DNA of 12,204 nt, taken from positions 1 through 12,204 of the forward strand of contig JAYVFU010000124.1 of assembly GCA_043772865.1 (NCBI GenBank), given 5' to 3'. The first letter of the stretch is position 1. Every line of letters begins with the position of its first letter. The stretch is from JACMMS01 sp043772865. Lineage in GTDB: Bacteria; Pseudomonadota; Gammaproteobacteria; Burkholderiales; Methylophilaceae. A model generated the notes under the pieces. It was not told the origin of the DNA. It saw only the letters and a list, made by a program, of their open reading frames with translations, and made no database searches. Positions 1-7,010 of this stretch are shown here, piece by piece. The position numbers were made by a program, and so were the translations under genes.

Positions 1-1812
1 CGTTCACGGGATGAAAAAGTGAGTCGCGCCGCGTTAAATGCAGGGCGTGATTTAGTCATGGCGGCCATTGAAGATAAGCCTTTTGATGTATCTGCCACCA
101 TTAACCATTTGCGTGTCATGGTAGATGCGCATTGCTTAGGCCCTAGCACCGCCTGTATTGTGGCTGCCGCCACTGAGCGAGGTATTCCCTCAATCAGATT
201 AACCGATGGTAACTTAGTGCAGCTGGGGTATGGTGCAAATCAACATCGGGTTTGGACAGCAGAAACCGATAAAACCAGCGCAATCGCTGAAGGTATTTCG
301 CGTGATAAAGATTTAACTAAAAGCTTGCTGCAGGCTTGCGGTGTGCCAGTGCCAGAAGGCAGTGTAGTAGAGAGCGCAGATGAGGCTTGGGAAGCCGCAT
401 TGAATATTGGTTTACCCGTTGTTGTAAAGCCCACCGATGGTAATCACGGACGTGGCGTGTCGATGGAATTAATGACACAGTTTGAAGTAGAATCAGCGTT
501 CAAATTAGCCGATGCACAAGGCAGTGAAGTTCTGGTAGAGCGCTTTATACGCGGTAATGAACATCGTTTGCTGATTGTAGGCGGTAAGCTGGCAGCGGCG
601 GCGCGTGGTGAATCAATCTCAGTATTTGGTGATGGTGTATCTACTATTCGTGAGCTTATTGATTTGCAAATCAATATTGATCCTAGACGGGGTGTAGAGG
701 AGGAGTTTCCACTTGAGCCTATATTAATTGATCAAAATCCCGCGGTGATTTTTGAAATTAAACGTCAGGGATATGCGGTGGACGCTGTTTTAGCGAAAGA
801 TGTCTCGGTTGTTGTGCAGCGCAATGGCAATGTGGCATGTGATGTGACTGACTTAGTGCATCCTGAGGTTGCCGCGGTGGCAGCATTGGCGGCACGTATC
901 GTTGGCCTTGATATTGCAGGTGTGGATATTGTTGCAAAAGACATTTCTAAACCTTTAGCACCTCAGCAAGGCGCAATTGTAGAAGTGAATGCTGGCCCTG
1001 GTTTACTCATGCATCTTAAGCCAGCCGAAGGACAGCCACGTCCAGTGGGCAAAGCGATTATAGATAATTTATTTGCACAAAATGTGAGTGGTCGCATTCC
1101 AATTGTTGGTATTTCTGGTAGTAGCGGCAAGACCTTGGTTTCAAGAATCTTAGCAAGATTAGTTCATTTAAACGGTCAGCATGTTGGGCTTGCTTGCAGT
1201 GATGGGCTGTATATGGGTGAGCGTCAAGTTGAGAAGAAAAATTGTGCAACTTGGGCAGCCGCACAAAAGTTGTTAATGAACCGCAAAATTGAAGCAGCCG
1301 TTATTGAAAATAGTGTGACTACTATTTTGACGGAAGGTCTAGGCTACGATCGCTGTCAAGTTGGCATCATTACTAATATTGACCCAGTACAGCATTTTGG
1401 TGAGCATTATATAGAAACCTATGAGCAGGTTTATAACGTGATGCGCACGCAAGTGGATGTTGTGCTAGACGATGGCGTGGCCGTAATTAACGCGGCCGAT
1501 CCAATGTCAGTAGAAATCGCGCAATTGTGTGATGGTGAAGTTATTTTCTTTGCCATAGACTCTAGCTTGCCTGCTATTGAAGTGCATTTAAAACAAGGCG
1601 GGCGTGCTGTTATTCAGGAGCAAGGGCGCTTACTGCTGGTAACCGGGTCGAATAAGATTTTATTCGCGCAATCGACAAAAGTGCCTATGTTAATGACAGA
1701 AAGTGTTCGTTTGGAGCATGTACTGGCGGCAGTAGCTGGCGCATGGGCTTTAGGAGTATCTCCAAATTTGATTAGTGCGGGCATTAATACCTTTAGAGCG
1801 CAGCAAGTTTAA
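1..1812 (+). CDS. cphA': Cyanophycin synthetase-like protein CphA', 5' partial, C-terminally short
   Basis: This is a paralogue of the full-length cyanophycin synthetase that follows it. The frame is open to base 1, and the codons before the GTG at 19 still align with the paralogue (residues near 105), so the true start lies about 100 codons upstream of the window. An ATP-grasp domain is visible, with KPTDGNHGRGV (nt 427-459) and EVNAGPG. A Mur-ligase-like middle domain follows. Several motifs differ from the paralogue: the P-loop is GSSGKT instead of GTNGKT (nt 1117-1134), the ETARGG motif reads ENSVTT (nt 1306-1323), and the STGGTAT loop of the ATP-grasp domain is shortened (around nt 820-852). 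The protein ends at the boundary to the Mur-ligase C-terminal domain, about 155 residues early. Short second CphA proteins (CphA', cyanobacterial CphA2) are known, and CphA2 joins beta-Asp-Arg dipeptides. Whether this one is catalytic is open. Family assignment is secure; activity is uncertain. Confidence 0.9.
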   Translation, partial: RSRDEKVSRAALNAGRDLVMAAIEDKPFDVSATINHLRVMVDAHCLGPSTACIVAAATERGIPSIRLTDGNLVQLGYGANQHRVWTAETDKTSAIAEGISRDKDLTKSLLQACGVPVPEGSVVESADEAWEAALNIGLPVVVKPTDGNHGRGVSMELMTQFEVESAFKLADAQGSEVLVERFIRGNEHRLLIVGGKLAAAARGESISVFGDGVSTIRELIDLQINIDPRRGVEEEFPLEPILIDQNPAVIFEIKRQGYAVDAVLAKDVSVVVQRNGNVACDVTDLVHPEVAAVAALAARIVGLDIAGVDIVAKDISKPLAPQQGAIVEVNAGPGLLMHLKPAEGQPRPVGKAIIDNLFAQNVSGRIPIVGISGSSGKTLVSRILARLVHLNGQHVGLACSDGLYMGERQVEKKNCATWAAAQKLLMNRKIEAAVIENSVTTILTEGLGYDRCQVGIITNIDPVQHFGEHYIETYEQVYNVMRTQVDVVLDDGVAVINAADPMSVEIAQLCDGEVIFFAIDSSLPAIEVHLKQGGRAVIQEQGRLLLVTGSNKILFAQSTKVPMLMTESVRLEHVLAAVAGAWALGVSPNLISAGINTFRAQQV

Positions 1813-1842
1813 AGCGAAGCAAATTTAAAGCGAAGCAAATTT
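1795..1842 (+). repeat. 16-bp tandem repeat spanning the cphA' stop codon
   Basis: Two perfect tandem copies of AAAGCGAAGCAAATTT occupy 1811-1826 and 1827-1842. An imperfect third copy (13 of 16 bases) at 1795-1810 forms the last codons of cphA'. The stop codon TAA (1810-1812) sits on the junction between copies one and two. The unit length is not a multiple of three, so a change in copy number inside the coding end would change the frame. No function is known to me. It could be a replication-slippage product. Confidence 0.85.
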
Positions 1843-1843
1843 A

Positions 1844-1924
1844 ATGCAGAACGAACCCATGCTAATGCTAATGATCACATCGATTTATTTGAATAATTTA
1901 ACTAAAACAAGGGAATTTGTTTGA
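1844..1924 (+). other. Possible 26-codon leader reading frame ending on the cphA start
   Basis: An ATG at 1844 opens a 26-codon frame that ends with TGA at 1922-1924. The last base of that stop is the first base of the cphA ATG (TGATG overlap), an arrangement typical of translational coupling. The peptide would be MQNEPMLMLMITSIYLNNLT followed by KTREFV, with a hydrophobic middle and no recognised motif. The upstream ribosome-binding sequence is poor (GAAG at 1832-1835). This may be chance in a short AT-rich spacer. Confidence 0.2.
1909..1914 (+). promoter_or_regulatory. Ribosome binding site deciding the cphA start
   Basis: AAGGGA lies 9 bases before the ATG at 1924. That favours the ATG over the directly adjacent TTG at 1921. 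From the ATG, the N-terminus begins MEVSRTRALRGPNLW, as expected for proteobacterial CphA proteins. Confidence 0.65.
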
Positions 1925-4503
1925 TGGAAGTTTCACGTACACGCGCGTTGCGCGGCCCAAATTTGTGGAGCCGTCATACTGCCATTGAAGCGGTTGTCTC
2001 TTGTACTGCAGAAGAATGTGCTATTGATCATATCAGTGGTTTTGAAGCAAAACTTCGCGAGCTTTTTCCTGAAATTGGATTATTACAGCAAAGTGGCCAC
2101 GCAGAAGCGGTATCCATGGCACATGTGCTAGAAGTGGCAGCGCTTGGTTTGCAATCACAAGCTGGTTGCCCAGTTACCTTTAGCTTGACTTCCGCGACAC
2201 CCGAGGCTGGCGTATTCCAAGTGGTGGTTGAATATAGTGAAGAAGAAGTTGGTCGCCTTGCGCTTAAATTAGCTTTAAACCTATGTGAGGCTGCTATTGC
2301 AGATACGCCATTTGATTTGGCTAGCGCCATCACCGAATTAAAAGATTTGGATGAGGATGTGCGTTTAGGACCAAGCACTGGCGCCATTGTGCAAGCAGCG
2401 GTCACCAGAGGAATTCCATATCGCAGACTCACCGAAGGTAGCCTAGTGCAATTTGGCTGGGGCAGTAAACAGCGTCGTATACAAGCCGCTGAAACTGATT
2501 GCAGCAGTGCCATTGCTGAATCGATTGCGCAAGATAAAGAGCTCACTAAAAAACTACTTGATGCCGCTGGCGTACCAGTGCCTTATGGTAGAGAAGTTAC
2601 AGATATTGAAGATGCATGGTTAGCAATGACTGAAATAGCAGCGCCTGTTGTGGTTAAGCCAAAAGATGGCAATCAGGGCAAGGGCGTAACAGTCAATATT
2701 TCAACGCGTGAGCAGCTCAATATTGCTTATGCAGCAGCGGTAGAAATTAGTGAGGAGGTGTTGGTTGAACGATTTATCCCAGGCAGCGACTTTCGTTTGC
2801 TGGTAATTGGTGATCAGCTAGTTGCAGCGGCAAGGCGTGAGCCACCACTAGTTGTCGGCGATGGTAAAAAAAGCGTTCGTGAGCTAGTACAGAAAGTTAA
2901 TTTAGATCCGCGCCGCGGCGCAGGACATGCGACTTCACTCACTAAAATTAAGCTAGATGATATTGCCTTAGCGAGTTTAAGCGAGCAAAACTTAAGCGCT
3001 GATAGCGTGCCGCGCAAAGGTGCGCGCGTTGTAATGCGTAATAATGCTAATTTAAGCACTGGCGGTACCGCAACTGACGTAACAGATGACGTACATCCTG
3101 AAATGGCCGCTAGTGCCGTGGCTGCTGCGCAAATGATAGGCTTAGATATTTGCGGTGTAGATATCGTGTGTGACAGTGTGATGCATCCGCTAGAGCAACA
3201 AGGTGGTGGCGTGGTTGAAGTGAACGCTGCTCCAGGTTTACGCATGCACTTGCAACCTTCGTTTGGTAAAGGTCGTGCGGTAGGCGAGGCTATAGTATCT
3301 ACTATGTTCGCTCAAAATGAAAATGGGCGCATTCCATTGGTGACCGTAGCGGGTACTAATGGCAAAACCACGACCGTACGTTTGATTGCCCACATTATTA
3401 GCACACAAGGTTTGCGTGTAGGCATGACCAATTCTGATGGTGTTTATATTCAAGGTAGCCGTATTGATACTGGTGATTGCAGCGGCCCTAAAAGTGCGCG
3501 CAATGTTTTAATGCATCCAGACGTGGATGCGGCTGTTTTTGAAACTGCACGTGGTGGCGTGTTGCGTGAGGGCTTAGCCTTTGACCGTTGTAACGTAGCC
3601 GTAGTCACTAACATCGGCATTGGTGATCACTTAGGGTTAAGTTATATTACAACAGTAGAAGATTTAGCAGTAGTCAAGCGCGTAGTCGTACAAAACGTTG
3701 CGCCAGATGGTATGGCGGTGCTCAACGCGGCTGATGCTATGACTGCGAAAATGGCGAGTGCGTGCCCAGGCGCCGTTACATTTTTTGCGCAAAATCGTCA
3801 CCATCCGTTAATGGATACGCACCGCGCTCAAGGTCGCCGTGTTGTATACGTACAAAGTGGCTTTATCGTGGCTGCTCAAAATCAGACTGAAGAGCACTTT
3901 GATTTAGCAGAAATTCCAATGACCAGAAATGGCACAATCGGTTTTCAAGTAGAAAATGTAATGGCCGCTATCGGTGCAGCTTGGGCGCTGAATATTGATT
4001 GGCATATCATACGTCAAGCTCTTGGCACATTTGTAAGTGATGTACAAACTACGCCTGGACGATTCAATTTTTTTGATTACAAAGGCGCTAGTGTCATTGC
4101 AGACTATGGCCATAATCCAGATGCAATACTGGCGCTAGTATCAGCCATAGAGTCTATCCCTGCAAAAAGGCGTTTTGTTGTGATTAGCGGTGCAGGAGAT
4201 AGGCGTGATATTGATATCAGCCGTCAATCAGAAATATTAGGCGATGCGTTTGACGAAATTATTTTGTATCAGGATCAATGCCAGCGTGGGCGCGCAGATG
4301 GTGAAGTATTGCAACTTTTACAAAAAGGTTTGGTTAATGCAAAGCGCGCTACAAAAATAAACGAAGTGCGTGGTGAGTATTTAGCCATTGATAATGCGCT
4401 CTCTCGTTTAAAAAAAGGTGACTTATGCTTAATTCTTATTGACCAAATTGATGAGGCGCTCGCGCATATTACACAACGGGTAGGTAAGCTGAATTTGGCT
4501 TGA
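1924..4503 (+). CDS. cphA: Cyanophycin synthetase CphA
   Basis: The cytoplasmic enzyme makes cyanophycin, a non-ribosomal polymer with a poly-aspartate backbone and arginine side chains, which stores nitrogen. It uses two ATPs per Asp-Arg unit. The product from the ATG is 859 aa, close to the usual ~870-900. Three regions are seen. An N-terminal domain covers residues 1-160 and begins with RALRGPNLW. An ATP-grasp domain covers about 161-470, with KPKDGNQGKGV at 245-255, STGGTAT at 378-384 and EVNAAPG at 432-438. A Mur-ligase-like domain covers 470-859, with P-loop GTNGKTTT at 477-484, ETARGG at 540-545, DYGHNPDA at 727-734 and GAGDRRD at 756-762. In the known enzymes the ATP-grasp domain adds aspartate and the Mur-ligase-like domain adds arginine. 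All key motifs are intact, so I expect it to be active. It lies 111 bp behind cphA' on the same strand, probably cotranscribed. No cyanophycinase gene is visible in the window. Confidence 0.96.
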   Translation: MEVSRTRALRGPNLWSRHTAIEAVVSCTAEECAIDHISGFEAKLRELFPEIGLLQQSGHAEAVSMAHVLEVAALGLQSQAGCPVTFSLTSATPEAGVFQVVVEYSEEEVGRLALKLALNLCEAAIADTPFDLASAITELKDLDEDVRLGPSTGAIVQAAVTRGIPYRRLTEGSLVQFGWGSKQRRIQAAETDCSSAIAESIAQDKELTKKLLDAAGVPVPYGREVTDIEDAWLAMTEIAAPVVVKPKDGNQGKGVTVNISTREQLNIAYAAAVEISEEVLVERFIPGSDFRLLVIGDQLVAAARREPPLVVGDGKKSVRELVQKVNLDPRRGAGHATSLTKIKLDDIALASLSEQNLSADSVPRKGARVVMRNNANLSTGGTATDVTDDVHPEMAASAVAAAQMIGLDICGVDIVCDSVMHPLEQQGGGVVEVNAAPGLRMHLQPSFGKGRAVGEAIVSTMFAQNENGRIPLVTVAGTNGKTTTVRLIAHIISTQGLRVGMTNSDGVYIQGSRIDTGDCSGPKSARNVLMHPDVDAAVFETARGGVLREGLAFDRCNVAVVTNIGIGDHLGLSYITTVEDLAVVKRVVVQNVAPDGMAVLNAADAMTAKMASACPGAVTFFAQNRHHPLMDTHRAQGRRVVYVQSGFIVAAQNQTEEHFDLAEIPMTRNGTIGFQVENVMAAIGAAWALNIDWHIIRQALGTFVSDVQTTPGRFNFFDYKGASVIADYGHNPDAILALVSAIESIPAKRRFVVISGAGDRRDIDISRQSEILGDAFDEIILYQDQCQRGRADGEVLQLLQKGLVNAKRATKINEVRGEYLAIDNALSRLKKGDLCLILIDQIDEALAHITQRVGKLNLA

Positions 4504-4548
4504 TTGCTGCATCATTAAATTATATTTGAGCTACTCAACAGCCATTAA

Positions 4549-4588
4549 AGATTAAGCTTAAAGCACGGCCTGTGTAAAAGTTTAATCT
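4549..4588 (+). terminator. Inverted repeat downstream of cphA, possible terminator
   Basis: AGATTAAGCTT (4549-4559) can pair with AAGTTTAATCT (4578-4588), giving an 11-bp stem with one G-U wobble. The 18-base loop could hold a small CAC/GTG inner pair. The position, 45 bases after the cphA stop, suits a transcript end. No T-run follows, so it is not a classic intrinsic terminator. Confidence 0.3.
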
Positions 4589-4757
4589 CTGTGCACATCA
4601 ACAATTGTAGCTTTGCTTAATTCTTAGCGTGTACCTCACAACAACATTAATAGCGCTTAAAGTAAAAAATCACTTTGGCTTTTTAGTGTCTGCCATCTGT
4701 ATTGTTATTGGGTATGAAAATACAACTAGCTAACATTTACTTACTGCTCAAAATGAC

Positions 4758-4774
4758 TTATGCTTAATGCATAA
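4758..4774. repeat. Short perfect inverted repeat TTATGC-N5-GCATAA
   Basis: The arms at 4758-4763 and 4769-4774 are perfectly complementary around a 5-base centre. The repeat sits about 30 bases upstream of the candidate -10 hexamer at 4804, a place where a regulator could bind. A function as an operator is only inferred; a 6-bp arm can arise by chance in AT-rich DNA. Confidence 0.25.
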
Positions 4775-4803
4775 CAGGTAGCAAACAAAAATATCTTTGG
4801 CGT

Positions 4804-4809
4804 TATACT
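4804..4809 (+). promoter_or_regulatory. Candidate -10 element upstream of the DUF535 gene
   Basis: TATACT matches the sigma-70 -10 consensus at five of six positions. No good -35 hexamer is seen at 16-18 bases upstream. A start of transcription near 4816 would give a leader of about 90 bases before the TTG start codon. Confidence 0.25.
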
Positions 4810-4905
4810 GTTAGTAGATCGGTGTGATGATTGATATTTACCTATAGGATTAATAGGCATATTAATAATGTTCAATAATAGTGTTAATGCGTTTCAGGGA
4901 CTACG

Positions 4906-5787
4906 TTGAATTCAGAAATTATTAAAGCGGGTAAACAGATTTATCCCATTACTTCAATCAAAAATATTATTCGACGAATAAAGTTTTTAATACGCGCAAA
5001 ACGCCAAGAAAAAATTTTAGAGCAGTTCATCCATGCAATCAACCAAGAGGGTTGCACATCAATTTTTGAGTATCAGCCTCATGTTCTCGGTGCTGTTGAA
5101 TGGCCATATATTCATAAAAATTGGACTGTGAATGAAAGGTTTAATGCAATACTTTTACATTATGCATTAATTAAAACACAGTCAAAATTTTTGCATAATA
5201 TCAATCAACAGCCAAAAAAAATACTAGATTTGCATGAATACTCTGCCAATACTTATCTTTTTTTAGAGCGGCCCACTTGGTTTGCTCGTGAAGGCGAAAT
5301 TGTATTAAGTTTGTTCAAAGAAACGCATCGGATTAAATCGGTCGCTTTTACATTATCAAAGCTAGACGATGATTTGGTTATTTATATTGGTGCTATACAA
5401 GGCATAAGTGCTTCAGAAGATTCTTTATCAATGTTTAAAACAATCACAAAAGATTTAGAAGGCTTAAGGCCTACAAGTTTTATGATTGAAGCTATTAAAA
5501 TGCTAGCCCATAAAATGGGGGTGAAAAAAATATTAGCTATTTCAGATACAAACAGACATCACCATCATGCTTATTTTAAAGGCAGCCTCAATAACATGCT
5601 GATTACTAAATATAATGATACTTGGGTAGATCACCAAGGCGAAGCAGTTGGTAATGGTTTTTATTTGATACCCGTTGCAGAGCACAGAAGAAATACTACG
5701 GATATATCATCAAATAAGCGCGCAATGTACAGGCGTCGCTATCAAATGCTAGAGCAAATAAAGCAGTCAATTTCTGCATTAAATTAA
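4906..5787 (+). CDS. DUF535 (VirK/YbjX family) protein
   Basis: This 293-aa protein matches the DUF535 family, which includes E. coli YbjX and Shigella/Salmonella VirK. Those members have been linked to envelope and virulence traits, but no biochemical activity is established. Family hallmarks are the YIGAIQG stretch (160-166), KDLEGLRPTSFMIEA (182-196), the AISDTNRHHHH segment (211-221) and the basic C-terminal KRAMYRRRYQMLE (271-283). The length is usual for the family. There is no signal peptide or membrane helix. The start is TTG: an in-frame TAA lies at 4885-4887, no ATG or GTG follows before 4906, and AGGGA at 4896-4900 is well placed. The first internal Met comes only at residue 176. 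galE begins 31 bp downstream, so the two are probably cotranscribed. Base composition is more AT-rich than in cphA. Assigned from recalled family motifs. Confidence 0.85.
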   Translation: MNSEIIKAGKQIYPITSIKNIIRRIKFLIRAKRQEKILEQFIHAINQEGCTSIFEYQPHVLGAVEWPYIHKNWTVNERFNAILLHYALIKTQSKFLHNINQQPKKILDLHEYSANTYLFLERPTWFAREGEIVLSLFKETHRIKSVAFTLSKLDDDLVIYIGAIQGISASEDSLSMFKTITKDLEGLRPTSFMIEAIKMLAHKMGVKKILAISDTNRHHHHAYFKGSLNNMLITKYNDTWVDHQGEAVGNGFYLIPVAEHRRNTTDISSNKRAMYRRRYQMLEQIKQSISALN

Positions 5788-5818
5788 AGTTTATATATTA
5801 AAGTATTAAGAGGTAAGC

Positions 5819-6838
5819 ATGGCAATACTCGTTGTAGGGGGCGCAGGATATATAGGATCACATACTTGCGTACAGTTATTAGCGGCAGGCTACCAAATTG
5901 TCGTGTTAGATAATTTAAGTAATAGCAAGCTCGAATCACTTAGTCGCATTAAACACATTTCTGGATGTGATTTCCCTTTTATACAAGCAGATATTCGAGA
6001 CAAACCCGCTTTGGTAGCGGTATTTAAAGCGCATAAAATTGAGGCTGTTATTCATTTTGCAGGGCTTAAGGCCGTGGGTGAGTCTACACAAAAGCCACTT
6101 TTGTATTTTGATAACAATGTATACGGCAGTATTGTTTTGCTGCGAGTAATGGCCGAAGCTAACGTTAAAACCCTTGTGTTTAGCTCTTCAGCCACTGTTT
6201 ATGGTGACCCAGCTAGCGTGCCAATTAAGGAAGATTTTCCGCTTTCTGCCACTAATCCTTATGGCCGTACCAAGCTCATGATTGAAGATATGTTGCGCGA
6301 TTTACAACAGTCTGATAACGATTGGCGAATTGGATTGTTGCGCTACTTTAATCCTATAGGTGCGCATGAAAGTGGCCAAATTGGCGAAGACCCAAATGGC
6401 ATCCCCAATAATTTACTTCCTTATGTTGCGCAAGTAGCCGTTGGTAGATTAGCCAAATTACGTGTATTTGGAGACGATTATCAAACAGTAGATGGCACAG
6501 GTGTTCGAGATTATATTCATGTGATGGACTTAGCAGATGGCCATGTAGCAGCTTTGCGTTATCTTGTTGATAGCACTGGTGTGGTTGCATTTAATTTAGG
6601 CACTGGCATTGGTTATTCTGTACTTGAGGTTGTTGCTGCTTTTAGTCAAGCATCAGGTAAGCAAATCCCCTATGAGTTTTTACCACGTAGGGCTGGTGAT
6701 GTTGCCATTAATTATGCAGATGCATCTAAGGCCAACCTTTTACTTGGTTGGCAGGCTAAACGTGATTTGCATACCATGTGTGCGGACAGTTGGCGTTGGC
6801 AGGAGGGTAATCCACTCGGATATACCGATGCTATGTAA
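5819..6838 (+). CDS. galE: UDP-glucose 4-epimerase GalE
   Basis: GalE interconverts UDP-glucose and UDP-galactose in the cytoplasm using tightly bound NAD, serving galactose use and the supply of UDP-galactose for surface polysaccharides. The protein has 339 aa against 338 in E. coli. The N-terminal Rossmann motif GGAGYIGSH (7-15) binds NAD. The catalytic residues of the extended short-chain dehydrogenase family are present: Ser124 in SSSATVYG, Tyr148 and Lys152 in YGRTK. RYFNPIGAH (175-183) and GTGVRDYIHVMDLA (226-239) are typical GalE segments. The ATG is preceded by AGAGG (5809-5813) at a good distance. It lies 31 bp behind the DUF535 gene and 172 bp before the sugar phosphotransferase gene, and no galactose-catabolic genes (galK, galT) are nearby, so a biosynthetic role is more likely. 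Confidence 0.97.
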   Translation: MAILVVGGAGYIGSHTCVQLLAAGYQIVVLDNLSNSKLESLSRIKHISGCDFPFIQADIRDKPALVAVFKAHKIEAVIHFAGLKAVGESTQKPLLYFDNNVYGSIVLLRVMAEANVKTLVFSSSATVYGDPASVPIKEDFPLSATNPYGRTKLMIEDMLRDLQQSDNDWRIGLLRYFNPIGAHESGQIGEDPNGIPNNLLPYVAQVAVGRLAKLRVFGDDYQTVDGTGVRDYIHVMDLADGHVAALRYLVDSTGVVAFNLGTGIGYSVLEVVAAFSQASGKQIPYEFLPRRAGDVAINYADASKANLLLGWQAKRDLHTMCADSWRWQEGNPLGYTDAM

Positions 6839-6924
6839 ATGCCATCAAAATGTAAATAAACCAAGTCAATGTTGTACGTTGCTGATTTCTTGGATGTGTT
6901 AAATAAAGCGTCATAATTTTCGGG

Positions 6925-6930
6925 TATACT
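6925..6930 (+). promoter_or_regulatory. Candidate -10 element upstream of the sugar phosphotransferase gene
   Basis: TATACT occurs 80 bases before the ATG at 7011, in the 172-bp gap after galE. The -35 region at consensus spacing is poor (AATAAA), so if functional the promoter would be weak or activator-dependent. The gap shows no clear terminator for galE. Confidence 0.25.
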
Positions 6931-7010
6931 GCGGTCTAAAATAATAATGATTTATGCATGCCTAATTACTCTAAATTTAGCACTAATGATTATCAACACT
7001 TGAGGTTTTT

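Larger units (their letters stand above)
4504..4905. other. 402-bp AT-rich spacer between cphA and the DUF535 gene
   Basis: I see no convincing coding region, tRNA or mobile element here. The stretch contains two inverted repeats (4549-4588 and 4758-4774) and a TATACT hexamer at 4804-4809, described separately. It probably holds the end of the cphA transcript and the promoter for DUF535-galE. Confidence 0.6.

Noticed and set aside
19..21. GTG at 19 as the start codon of cphA'
   Set aside because: The frame is open to base 1 and the preceding codons still align with the cphA paralogue, so the gene continues to the left.
2028..2546. 172-codon open frame on the minus strand inside cphA
   Set aside because: It lies wholly opposite conserved CphA coding sequence, its translation has no family character, and it is a by-product of the codon use of cphA.
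6609..6902. 97-codon plus-strand frame overlapping the end of galE
   Set aside because: It is a shifted frame of conserved galE codons; its tail after galE has no motif and no supporting context.
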